Source: Chlorocebus sabaeus
Taxonomy: Eukaryota; Chordata; Mammalia; Primates; Cercopithecidae
Length of the DNA stretch: 64,000 bases
Assembly (NCBI RefSeq): GCF_047675955.1
Contig: NC_132909.1
Location: forward strand, 40,723,931-40,787,930
Direction of reading: 5' to 3'
The first letter of the stretch is position 1. The number at the start of each line of letters is the position of its first letter. This document shows, in pieces, positions 42,977-53,212 of the stretch. Both the position numbers and the translations under genes were made by a program. The notes beneath the pieces are model-generated. The model searched no databases. It was given only the letters and a program-made list of their open reading frames with translations, and had not been told where the DNA came from.

Positions 42977-44034
42977 AAAATCAGCTAAATTTTCTTCAGT
43001 GGTCAAAATAATTTTTAACCAAACTTTTTAATCAAACTTCACTTAAAGTTTATCTCCTCCCCCAGAGCCTCTTTAACATTCAGCTACACTCAATCTGTGT
43101 CAAAATACAGCCCCATTTTATGTCCTTCCTAAGGACATGATGACTTCAGAGTAAAACATTAATCTAAAATCTAATTTTTTCACCCTCCATTTGCCATTTC
43201 CCTCCTACCTTCATTCTAATCTTGTTTGTTCCTTCCTATAAAAGGAAGCCCTTGTCTGCCTGAACTTGCAATTTTTAAAGATATTATAATAGGTATTTTC
43301 TTCTGTTACAATACTTCTTTGGAATTTTTTATATTAATCTTACTTTGGTTTATTTTAAATAGTCTAGAAACTGCTTCAAAACAATAACCACTTCATCTTC
43401 ACAAAAATCCTGCCAGTTCTTTTCCTTCTGAACCTTAACTGCATCTGCCTGTGGGTCCCCAGCTTTCCAGGGCTCTGTCGCTTCTCTCACTATAAAGGTT
43501 TCTTCCATGGCTGGGGTGAGCAGGCTGGGACATCTGCAAGAGAGGCTCTTCAGAAAAAAACTAATTGGGCCATCTATAACCTTCTTTTGCAGGCTCAGTA
43601 TTAGCCTTAGCTTGGAGTCACTAGGCTCATGTTTTGATTTCCAATGTCAGTTACCAACTTGGTTTTCAAAACTACATGTGTGAAAAATTCAGCAACATTA
43701 CTCAAACATCATGTTCATATAAGGGGATGAAATTATAAGGTGCTTACATTTTATACCTCAATGAGAAAAGCAAAAGTATCAATTCCTTTCAGATAATGCA
43801 TGTCTTACTGTATTATTTCCATTAAAAATCATGTAGTAAACAATTGGTCATATGGGAACATTTCTAGGAGGTACCAAGTTTTATCTCATAAAATTTAGCA
43901 TGAAACTCAGAAGTCAAGATAATTGGATACAGAACAGAGATATTCACTGTCACAAATTTACCCTGCAATAAAAGGAAGTGATACTTTATGAATCTACCTA
44001 ACTCACCAATTATCTACCACATTTTCTTGTGGAA

Positions 44035-44039
<5 letters not shown>
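42977..44039. other. Unique intronic sequence
   Basis: About 1.06 kb with no recognised repeat, exon or conserved motif. Confidence 0.4.
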
Positions 44040-44067
<28 letters not shown>

Positions 44068-44349
44068 GAGACAGAGTTTCGCTCTTTCACCCAGGCAGGA
44101 ATGAAGTGGCACAATCTCGGCTCACTGCAACCTCTGCCCCCTTGGTTCAAGTGATTCTCCTGCCTCAGCCTCCCCAGTAGCTGGTATTATAGATGTCCAC
44201 TACCACGCCCGGCTAGTTTTTGTATTTTTAGTAGCGATGGGGTTTCACCACGTTAGCCAGGCTGGTCTTGAACTCCCGACCTCAGGTGACCCACCAGCCT
44301 CAGCCTCCCAAAGTGCTAGGATTACAAGCATGAGCTACCGTGCCTGGCC
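44040..44349 (-). mobile_element. Alu (AluS-like)
   Basis: Long T run, perfect target duplication GAAATGTATT at 44031-44040 and about 44351-44360. Confidence 0.93.
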
Positions 44350-44728
44350 AGAAATGTATTCATTTTCTACAGCCAAAATGCAGAAGAGATTTTCCCTATT
44401 GTTTTTCTTGGTAGCATTTTAAAAGCGAAGTCTTGGAATTCTGCTTGAAATCACTCAGTCATAAAAAATCCATCTGAAAAAATTCCTAAACTCACTTTGG
44501 GAAGGAAAAAGGTAAATAATTTTTAACAAGTAGAATACATAATTAATTTTTTTTCTGAAATGCACAACTTTTATGCCCTTTGTAAATATTATATGTATTT
44601 TCTTACCTTTTAAACTCTACTAATAAATGCAATTTACAGTTAAAAAACTAAAGTCAATAAAAGTGAACAAATCTTTTCCAGGTGACAAACCCAGGGAGTA
44701 GCAGTGCTGATTAGAAAACAGATGTGTA
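44350..44728. other. Unique intronic sequence
   Basis: About 380 bp, nothing recognised. Confidence 0.4.
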
Positions 44729-45036
44729 GGCTGGACGCAGTGGCTCAGACTGTAATTCCAGCACTTTGGGAGGCCAAGGCGGGTGGATCACAAGGTCAGG
44801 AGTTCAAGACCAACCTGGCCAACATGGTGAAACCCCTTCTCTACTAAAAATACCAAAAAAAAAAAAAAAAATAGCTGGGTGTGGTGGTGCACACCGGTAG
44901 TCCCAGCTACTCGGGAGGCTGAGGCAGGAGAATCGCTTGAACATGGAAGAGGTTGCAGTGAGCCCAGATTGCACCATTGCACTCCAGCCTGAGTGACAGA
45001 CTCCATCAAAAAACAAAACAAAACAAAAAAGAAAAG
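44729..45036 (+). mobile_element. Alu with small deletions
   Basis: Right arm lacks part of CCCAGGAGG and GAGCGAGA; tail of AAAAC units. Confidence 0.9.
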
Positions 45037-46439
45037 GAGTTTTGTATGAATCAAGTGTGAATTCAGATCATCCAATCACTTGAGAGATTCTCCCACCCCA
45101 TCCTGCTCACTTAAGTGCTCAGTGACCACTCTCTGAGGAGATACTGCACTACACTCAAGTGAGTGCTCCAAGTGTATTTTACTTTGCAAGTTTTTGTACC
45201 ATCTCACTGAAGTCAGCTTTTTCTTTCTTTTGGGATACTATTTTGTCTTTCACAAATCTTAGAGCATTTAGGAGGCAGAAATTATTTCTGTTTTCCCCTC
45301 AGTACCAGCATGTGATTGGTGGACCAGCAATCTGTCTCCAAGAAATGGAAGCTGGGTTGGTGAAGACAATTTTAATGTCTCAAGGGGTTAGCTTATCAAA
45401 TGAAGAGTACACCAAGAGATTCATCTTTTCCCCAGGGTATTCTCTTGCTCCCTTGAGAGGCTACACTCCCTACCTCAGGATGTCCTATGAAAGAAAATGA
45501 CATAGGAGCTGATATTTACTAGATACTATAGCAGACACAGCCATAGAGGTTATCTTGGTTTATTCACAGACAGTACCACCAGGACCAAGAAAAAACGACA
45601 GGGCTGCTGAGGACGAATCACCCCATAACGTTGGCAAAATAAAAATATCTTGACACTAAAACATTCTCATAAGATCTTTGTGCCTAAAGACAAAAGAAAA
45701 AGAGGCACAGAGATTTTTACAATTCACTATCAGAGGATATTCTTTGCTTTCTTCTCATGGGAAATATTTACAAACAGAAAACATATCTTTTTCAATATGC
45801 CATCTAATGCTTTGTCAAAAAATGATTAATTAAAATACGGTATCAAAAATGTACACTAAAGGACAAATAATAAATAATGTAAATTAGGGAGAGGAAGTTG
45901 GCATTTGAGATTTTCAGAAGGAACTGAAAATTGAGTATTTTACTGCAAGCCAGAGTTAAGCTGGAGAAATGGGGTATGGGGGGTTGACTTGAGATCCTGC
46001 TTGGGACCCATGTGAAACATGCAAGGGAAAATCAGTCCCATGTGGCAGCAAACAGACTGAGGTGGCTCCAGTCCCTGGATTCCTAATTTTTAAAAATCTA
46101 ACTCAAATACTTTTTTTTTTTATGAAATTACTACATTGGGGGAAACAATTCAGGCTTAATCAACGATAAACTGCCAAGTAAGCTCTGATTACACAACCAG
46201 GAAATCTGCAGGCTCAAGGTGAAAATTAAGAAACTATGTAAATGTACCTAACCGATTATTGAATTTGGGTATTTTCATCATGCATCTTTCCTTCGAGATC
46301 TTTTCATGGACCACAAACTACAACCCATAGCTGGGTGCTCTACAATTTTTCAACCACTCCTTGCTTAAATTTTTAAGTATTTTCGCCATAACTCCCATAC
46401 ATTTTTAATAGGAGAAAAGAGGAACTAGGAACCCCATAA
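45037..46439. other. Unique intronic sequence near the promoter
   Basis: About 1.4 kb. An open frame at 45159-45500 on the plus strand (113 codons) has no recognisable domain and no splice or promoter context, so I do not call it a gene. GC content rises toward the promoter. Confidence 0.4.
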
Positions 46440-46806
46440 ACCAAACCAAAGCTCTTTCCATTCATGAACCCGCACCCCGAGTCAGGATTATCCCCTGACC
46501 ACCCTCCCGTGGTCTCTGCACAATCTGGGAGAGACGCGGCACTGCGGGTGCAGAGCTGCCGAGAGACGGCTCCAGGCCAGGGCACAGTCACTGCGCAGGG
46601 AAGAGACAGGACGCCCGGGCGCCCGGCTGCCAGCGCAGCCGCCAATCTGATGGCTGAAGGGGACTGAGGCCGGGCTGGGCAAGGAGAATTCGGGGCGCAG
46701 ATTGTGAAGCCGACTGCGGGGAGGCCTGAGTCCCGCCACAGCCTCTTGCCACCGGTTCCAACCAGCCCCTTCCCCTCTCTCAGGATGTCGGACCCGGCAC
46801 TCTCAC
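46440..46806 (-). other. First part of intron 1, still CpG-rich
   Basis: Below the exon 1 donor the sequence stays CpG-rich to about 46440 (for example GACGCCCGGGCGCCCGG near 46612), so the CpG island extends from the promoter into intron 1. Open frames in both directions here have no recognisable domain and are what GC-rich sequence gives by chance. Confidence 0.6.
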
Positions 46807-46809
46807 CAT
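46807..46809 (-). CDS. Exon 1 coding part: start codon of the KRAB zinc-finger gene
   Basis: On the minus strand the sequence reads CCTAGAAATG followed at once by GTGAGA, so the ATG is the last codon of exon 1 and intron 1 begins at 46806. This is the usual exon 1 design of 19p12 KRAB zinc-finger genes, where Met is encoded alone and the KRAB A exon follows in phase 0. The 5' untranslated part runs upward through a stretch that on the minus strand contains CTCCTAGAGACCCAGCC and GCCAGGACCCCCTGG, like first exons of ZNF91-type genes. This start was preferred to Met codons in downstream exons because it sits in a CpG-rich promoter and joins in frame. Confidence 0.85.
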
Positions 46810-47130
46810 TTCTAGGCTTCCAGGGGGTCCTGGCGTCTTAGCTGTGGTTCTCCAATACCTGCGAGTCACAGGGCCACAGAGGCTGGGTCTCTAGGAGAAC
46901 AGGACACAGAACAGCAAAGACTAGACCAGACGCTCGGACTGCAGCCAGAGACAAAGACCCCGCCACATCCCGGACACCGCCATTTCCGCTCCACCTGCGT
47001 GCCTGATTGGACGGTTCCCAGGCCAGCGTCGCTGAATGGATAAGGTTTAAGACCCCTCCCTCAGGCCCTGAGTGACAGAAGATGTAACCAAACGTTGGGC
47101 TGAATGAGGAAAGAGTGACAGCCGAAGGTG
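46810..47130 (-). promoter_or_regulatory. CpG-rich promoter and 5' UTR of the zinc-finger gene
   Basis: GC- and CpG-rich sequence surrounds exon 1 (about 46440-47130) in an otherwise AT-rich window. On the minus strand there is a CCAAT box (47006-47010), then AAATGGCGGT (46976-46985), which matches the YY1 consensus and overlaps a GGAA ETS core. A start site between about 46940 and 46990 would suit these elements; no TATA box is apparent. CpG promoters with YY1 sites are common on broadly expressed genes. The exact start site is inference. Confidence 0.7.
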
Positions 47131-47189
47131 CAGCCTTTTCAGGTAGGGCCTCCTCCCTGAACTGAGCCAAGCCTGCCGCGGAGGGTGTT

Positions 47190-47487
47190 AGCTTTTTTTT
47201 TTTTTTTGAGACAGAGTCTTGCTCTGTCGCCGAGGCTGGAGTGCAGTGGCGCGATCTCAGTTCACTGCAAGCTCCACCTCCCGGATTCACGCCATTCTCC
47301 TGCCTCAGCCTCCCGAGTAGCTAGGATTACAGGCGCCCACCACCATGCCCAGCTAATTTTTGTATTTTCGGTAGAGACGGGGTTTCACCATGTTAGCCAG
47401 GATGGTCTCGATCACCTGACCTTGTGATCTGCCTGCCTCGGCTTCCCAAAGTGCTGGGATTACAGGCGTGAGCCACCACACCCGGCC
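47190..47487 (-). mobile_element. AluY upstream of the promoter
   Basis: Full-length; GATGGTCTCGATCACCTGACC and GCAAGCTCCACCTCC mark the Y group. Lies about 0.2 kb upstream of the promoter elements. Confidence 0.92.
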
Positions 47488-48261
47488 CAGTGTTTGAGAT
47501 TTTTATACACAGTGTATGTCACTTCTATCAAGTGTAACTTCTGAGGCCTGATTTGCAGAAGCATTTTAAGATTTCATCAGTTTTGTCAAGAATTTCTCAT
47601 CCTTTGACATTCAAAATGTCATTTTAAAAATAATTTTTAAAAAATAAATGTTTATAATAATCATTCTGAAACAATAATCAACTTGTAGAAAGGTTGCAGG
47701 TACAGTACAAAGAACTTTTTTCTTGACCCATTTGAGGGTCAATTGCCAACCTGTTGTCCCGTCACCCCGAAAGCTTTGGTGTACATTTCTTACAAACAGG
47801 ACATTCTCCTGCATAGCCACAATGCAACCACTAAATCAGGGGATTGATGTTGTGTTCCTGCCATGCAATCCTCAGGTCCCATATATGTTTCACCAGTAGT
47901 CTCAATATTGTCCCTTCTAGCAAAAGAACCCAGCTGAGAATCATGCATTGCATTTAGTTGCCTGCGTCTGCTGTCTTCTTCAGTCTGGAAGAGTTCCTTG
48001 GTGCTTCTGTGACTTACACCCATGTCATGTTTGGAGGTGACAGGCCAGTTGTTTTGTGATGTGTGTCTTGATCTGCATTTGTCCGTTTCCTTTCCATTAG
48101 ATTCAGATATGCATCGTTGGCAGGAATAACAGAAGTGATGCCATTTTCTACTCATTGTATTCTATTACATGGGGCAGATTTTGATTTATTCTATTTCTAA
48201 TGATATTCACTTTGATCACTTGCTTAAGGTGGCGACTGCCAAGCTTCTTCACTTTTGAGTT
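47488..48261. repeat. Probable ancient interspersed repeat, family not assigned
   Basis: From about 47660 to 48240 the text (GTAGAAAGGTTGCAGGTACAGTACA, CATTGCATTTAGTTG, TTTGATCACTTGCTTAAGGTGG) resembles a widely dispersed old repeat. I recognise the phrases but cannot name the family. No open frame with homology. Confidence 0.4.
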
Positions 48262-48563
48262 AGTCTTTTTCTTTTTTTTAAGATGGAGTCTCACTCTGTC
48301 ACCCGGGCTGGAGTGCAGTGGTGCAATCTTGGCTCACTGCAACCTCCGCCAATCAGTCTCAAGCGATTCTTGTGTCTCAACCTCCCAAGTAGCTAGGACT
48401 ACAGGCGTGCACCACCATGCCCAGCTAATTTTCTTGTATTTTTAGTAGAGACGTGGTTTTGCTATGTTGGCCAGGCTGGTCTCAAACTTCTGGTCTCAAG
48501 TGATCTGCCTGCCTCAGCCTCCCAAAGTCCTGGGATTACAGGCATGAGTCACTGTGCCTGGCC
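48262..48563 (-). mobile_element. Alu (AluS-like)
   Basis: Minus strand, ends GTGCCTGGCC. The phrase GCCAATCAGTCTCAAGC replaces the usual GCCTCCCGGGTTCAAGC. Confidence 0.92.
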
Positions 48564-49102
48564 TGGACTACAGCTTTTAAAATATAAAATGCATAACATA
48601 AATAATGCACAACAAAATAGAATAGAAATGATGTAGTTTGATACAAAGGACAGTCAAACTGTATCACAGCAAAATAAAAAATAAGTATCTATTATTAGAG
48701 GCATATAACTTGAAGTATTTGAGAGACGCTCTCTAAGAATCTAAAACTGTTTTTAGTTTTAGTTTCTATAAGAATGTTTCATAAGTATTTTTAATTTTCA
48801 AAAAGTTTTTAAATGTATGCTTTGTCAGATTCGGCTTTCTAAAAAATTTAATAGAGTAAAATAATAAATGTAAAATATCAACTTTTTTGGTAAGACATCA
48901 GTTAAATTTTCAGACCAAAAAAGTCAAAAAATTTTATGCCTATGAATTTGATCAGAATCATCTTTTTTACAACTGGGAGAGATGACACAGAGATGCAGCT
49001 TTCATGTTGGGTGGGAGTGAAAATGATTACCAGGGAATAGATAATTGTCGTTTCACTAATCAATGTTGATTTTCATTACCATTTTGTCTTGAATTATGCT
49101 GA
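48564..49102. other. AT-rich flank of the provirus
   Basis: About 540 bp with no recognised feature. Confidence 0.4.
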
Positions 49103-49787
49103 TGATAAAGTAATGGTTCTCTGATTCCCCTCGCAGGATGTGCGACAGGGGCGTAGCTCGCCTGTTTGGTCGCCCCAGAGCTCAAACCCCTGAGAGAAGG
49201 GGGAGGATGTCCATGGACAGTTGCTAGGTCCTAAGTGGGTGTGTGTTACTGTGCTTTTTTAGCCTTGCTGCTCAGGAACAGCTGAGTGTTAACCCTGCCA
49301 GATTCTTGTCCAGCATCCTGGATAAATCAGGTCACGTGAACTGTTTGAAAGGTGATGAATGCAGAGACTTTATTGAGCAGTGGAGGTGGCTTCCAGCAGG
49401 ATGCGGAGCTGGAGTGGGAAGGTAGAGGTCGGGGAGATAATCTTCCCCGAAGATGGGCCATTCTTGGCTGAACTCCTCTGGACGTTCAGACACCCTTTGC
49501 CTTCTCTGCTGTGCTGCCCTGCTGTACTCTTCCACTCTCCACCACTCTGTTCCTCTGCTCCACTTGACATTCAGTAACTTGTGTGTGTGCCCACTAAGGT
49601 CTCAGGTTTATACGGGCACATAATTGGGGGCATAGCAGGCCAGAGTGGTCTTGGAAAATGCAACATTCGGGTGCCAAAACAGGAGGGCCTGTTCTCACTT
49701 AGATCTGCGAGCACAGGCCTAAAGATGGAGCCCTCACAAGGGACCCTGTTATTCTCTACCCAGCCTTTCCTGTCCCCTCCCGTATCA
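49103..49787 (-). repeat. 3' LTR of the tRNA-Pro type provirus
   Basis: Starts TGATACGGGAGGGG at 49787. A TATAAA lies at 49607-49612 and AATAAA at 49369-49374 (minus strand). The last ~20 bases are diverged from the other LTR, so the end near 49103 is approximate (clear similarity stops at about 49120). Confidence 0.82.
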
Positions 49788-49798
49788 TTTTCCCCTCT
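49788..49798 (-). other. Polypurine tract
   Basis: AGAGGGGAAAA on the minus strand, touching the TG of the 3' LTR. This position primes plus-strand DNA synthesis in retroviruses and confirms the orientation. Confidence 0.8.
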
Positions 49799-50345
49799 GA
49801 AGAGGCACATCTAACTGCCATTAGAATATACATGACAACTGGTATTAGCTACTTCCTGCTGATAGGGGGCATTGTTTTGAGAAAAACAGCAGTCAGATTC
49901 GTCCCAGATGTCTACTTAAGGGTTCTTGACAAAGGGGAGTCATTGTCCGGGGCCTCAGTTGCCTACCTTTTTGGAGTTTGATGGCCTCTAGGTGTGAGAA
50001 AGAAAAAAAACTTCCGTAAGGTTAGATATGCAGGGGTAAAACGTGAATTATACTAGTAAAGAATTTAGTGCCAAAGATTTCAGAAATAAAAAGTGAGATA
50101 TACTAATTATTCTAAAAACGCTATTGTACCCTGTGGTTATAGAGCAGAACAAAGGTAAGAATAGCAGCATAGACAAGACTATAAAGAGAATATTCACGGA
50201 AAGTTAATTATTACCTTACCTTTTGTGATTTTTAGCTTGAGATCTCTGATCTCTTCACACTGGTACTTTGGGTATTTTTCTGGGTTGACAGAGGTGGCTC
50301 CATCAGATTCCTAGGTCTTTACTTGGGTATAATGAATTCAAGAAT

Positions 50346-51332
50346 CTATTCCAGTGACTTATTGTAAAAGGCCGAGGTGGCCACTTTCAAGAGGTTCTCT
50401 AAAATACTGTCTGGTCCCAGGGCCTGTTCCTGAAGCTTCCTCCTGATATCAGGGGCTGCCTGAGTAATAAATTTATCCTTTAGGATTAGTTGTCCCTTGG
50501 CTGAATCAGGAGAGAGAGAGGTGTGCTTTACCAAGGCCTCTCTTAGCCTTTCTAAGAAGGCAGTGAGATTTCATCAAATCCCTGGTTGATCATGGATACC
50601 CTAGTATAATTGAGATGTCTGGTCCTGGTCCTATGTAAGCTCTCGTTATGCACACCTGAAACTGTCTCCCTATCCAGTCTCCCATCTCGTCATTGGACTC
50701 CCATCCATGGTCATTCACTGGTACTGCTTCTCTTCCAGTTGAATAACATTTGCCCCCTTTCCTCATGCTATAGGTAACGCAAAGCTCATTTCCAAATCTC
50801 TCTACTGACTGCAAAGGGGCTTGCTTCTCAGTGTCCATCAGGGTCTAATTCAAAAGTAACATAACGTCTCTCCAGGAAAGTTCAAATATTTGGATGAAAT
50901 TCTCAAAAGCCTTTATATGTCTTTCAGGGTCATCCGAAAAGTTTCAAAGATCCCACTTAATATGTTTTAAGCCCTGTAGGAGAAGGAGATCTGGACCTTA
51001 CTGGGGCCAAATTTACCAGGCATCTGTTGGAGGAGCAAGGGTGAAACCAGGGCTTGTCTAGGGTGAGAATTTCTGGGAGGGAGCAAGTGAGAGGCTGAAG
51101 CTGAATTGGGAGGTCAGAGTGGACCTGGATGAGCAGGGCTAGAGGGAACTGGCTTCTCTACTGGGGGAACCTCTGGAGTTTGTTTCTTTAGTTCCCTGAG
51201 ATTGCCCCTGGCAGCCTCTCCTGAGATGGCATACAGGAAGGCTGGATCAATCCTGCTGTTGGCAAAGGTTGGGATTGCCCTGAAAAGTATAGAAAGCCTG
51301 TACATATGGGGCCTCAGACCACTTGTTCTCAT
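50346..51332 (-). pseudogene. Decayed retroviral gag (capsid region)
   Basis: Minus-strand pieces in different frames: a proline-rich stretch (51114-51332), a capsid part including GNELCVTYSM and EMGDWIGRQFQVCI (50590-50838), and the capsid end with ITQAAPDIRRKLQ and SILENLLKVATSAFYN (50346-50534). These match class I gag. Stops and frameshifts separate the pieces and the proteolytic, polymerase and envelope genes do not follow. It cannot encode a working product. Confidence 0.8.
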
Positions 51333-51748
51333 GTTTGCAGAAAAGGTCTAATTGCCAAATGGTATCAAAATGAATGGTTCATTCCTAAGGCCAAGCTAGT
51401 CTTTGTTCTAAGTCATAACTTGGCCAAACCTGTGTGCAGAGGGCTATGAGGCATTTTCCCTCAGATTCTGAGGGTCAAGGCAGTTGCAATGGTTCAGGAT
51501 ACACTCCAAAGAAGTATAAGCTAGGAGTGGTGAAGAGAGCTACTTGTTCATTTCAGAGGCATTCCTCATTTCCCTTCCTTCTTTCAGTGAAAACTCAAAG
51601 TGTGATGGGGAGACAAAGCAAGCATTTCCCCTTTCTCTTTCATCTTTTTATCCCCAAGTCCTGGTGACCTTGGCAGGTGCCACCCATGAGTGCCAATGTG
51701 GCATGCAGCTACGAAGCAGGGAAGGCCTATAGAAAAAGAATGATCTGA

Positions 51749-52057
51749 GGCCAGGTGCAGTGGCTTACACCTGTAATCCCAGCATTTTGGGAGGCCTCGG
51801 CGGGCAGACCACCTAAGGTCGGGAGTTCAAGACCAGCCTAACCAACATGGAGAAACTCCGTCTCTACTAATAAAATACAAAATTAGCCGGGGCGTGGTGG
51901 CAAATGCCTGTAATCCCAGCTACTCAGGAGGCTGAGGCAGGAAAATCACTTGAACCCAAGAGGTGGAGGTTGGGGTGAGCCGATATCATGCCATTGCACT
52001 CCAGCCTGAGCAACAAGAGCGAAACTCCGTCTCTCAAACAAACAAAATAAAAAGAAA
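51749..52057 (+). mobile_element. Alu inside the provirus
   Basis: Target duplication GAAAAAGAATGATCTG on both sides (about 51732-51747, 52058-52073). It inserted after the retrovirus, giving a relative age. Confidence 0.93.
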
Positions 52058-53192
52058 GAAAAAGAATGATCTGCCCTCACCTATGCCTCCATTTGCCCCT
52101 GCTGTTGACAACCTTTGAGTTCCCTGGGCCTCATTTATGCCATGGGGCATGGCCTCCTTCCATGGGATTGGGGTTTAGTCAGCAGCAGAAGTTGGTCCTG
52201 CCCACATTTACACTGTGCCTGTTGCCTGGCTTTGGTTCCCTCAGATCTGGTTTTTTTTTTTTTTCTAGAGGCTCAACCTGAAGCTTGGAATCAAATTTGG
52301 GACTAAAAAGTATTTCAAGGGGTTGAAGCTGTCTGTTTAGATTGTCTCAAATGAACCCTGCCAAATTTACAATTATCAGCCAGCTGGGGTCACTCTGTTA
52401 ACTTCGCTGTCAGAAGCAGAGCGCTGGGGAGGGAAACACTCTCACTTGAAAAGGAAAAAAAGAAAAGAGAAAAGAGTTTAAGGGGCAAAAGAGGAGGAAG
52501 CCCTTGCACAGTGCAAATAGGTCCCACTGATCATTGTCTCTTTCTCTTGGTTCAGACTGTTTGTATTCCTTGGCCAGGGTAAAAGAAAGTTCTGTTGGTG
52601 TGGTGAGGAGGAAGCACTGGCCAACCAGCCCTGTGGGGTGCCAGAAGGAGCTGTGGTCTTCTTCCACCCTTCATGGTTGTTGGACACAGCTTTTGCATGC
52701 AGTGGACACACCAGGCACCTGAGCTGGGAGGGGAGGTGGTACAGAGAGGAGGTGTCCTGTGCCATGTGCACCTTTGGCTGCCAGGGTGAGAGTAAGGATG
52801 GTACCTCTAAGAACAAATGAAAACCATACTGCTCTGATTTTGTACCTTCGATGGCTGAGCCAAATGCTCATTGTATTTAATATCACTGCTGCAGCCTGTA
52901 GCAAAACCCTCAACATTATAAAGGAAGTGATAAGAGCCACTGTAAACTGTGAGAGAAGAAAAGACACCAAGCAGAGTCTGGGGGTCTTGGCTGACAAAGT
53001 TCAGTGTCGGAGTCTTCCACCAAATGATGGCTTCAGTTGCCCCAGGTCTCTAATGCTCCAGTCCTATGTGCCAATTAGACCTCTGTGAAGGGAAACAAAG
53101 CCTTTTACACAAGAAAAGAGAGAGGGGTGACAGGGTCTTATAAAAGAGGCACATCCAACAATTTCACATTTGTAACCACTCTTCTGATGATT
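52058..53192 (-). other. Proviral leader between primer site and gag
   Basis: About 1.1 kb after the primer site (minus-strand order) without recognised coding homology. Several open frames of 60-112 codons overlap on both strands; none shows a domain. It may hold packaging sequence or a captured segment. Confidence 0.45.
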
Positions 53193-53210
53193 ATCCCAGA
53201 CGAGCCTTCA
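53193..53210 (-). other. Primer binding site, tRNA-Pro type
   Basis: TGAAGGCTCGTCTGGGAT agrees at 15 of 18 positions with the proline-tRNA primer site used by murine-leukemia-type retroviruses. The three differences are transitions, as expected from decay. Spacing of two bases from the LTR end is typical. Confidence 0.75.
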
Positions 53211-53212
53211 GC

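Larger units (their letters stand above)
14360..46960 (-). other. KRAB zinc-finger gene, whole transcription unit
   Basis: Four exons on the minus strand: exon 1 with only the ATG as coding sequence (46807-46809), KRAB A (23219-23345), KRAB B (22619-22714) and the finger exon (15840 down to the stop at 14360-14362). Every coding junction has AG/GT ends seen directly, and phases agree (0, 1, 1). The joined coding length is 3+127+96+1481 = 1,707 nt, 568 codons plus stop. Exon sizes of 127 and 96 nt and an ATG lying directly at the exon 1 donor are usual for this family. Intron 1 is about 23 kb, mostly L1 and Alu; intron 2 is about 0.5 kb; intron 3 about 6.8 kb. The 5' limit near 46960 is an estimate from homologous genes. 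Known family role: sequence-specific transcriptional repressor in the nucleus. The ortholog within the ZNF91-like cluster is not resolved. Confidence 0.9.

Noticed and set aside
45159..45500. 113-codon plus-strand frame
   Set aside because: No recognisable domain, no promoter or splice context, AT-rich surroundings; length is within chance for this window.
46373..46739. Open frames on both strands in the CpG-rich region
   Set aside because: GC-rich sequence lacks stops by chance; no domain, no splice logic, and the region is the first intron and promoter of the zinc-finger gene.
52410..53088. Several 60-112 codon frames on both strands
   Set aside because: Overlapping frames in proviral leader with no homology I can recognise and no shared structure; treated as chance.
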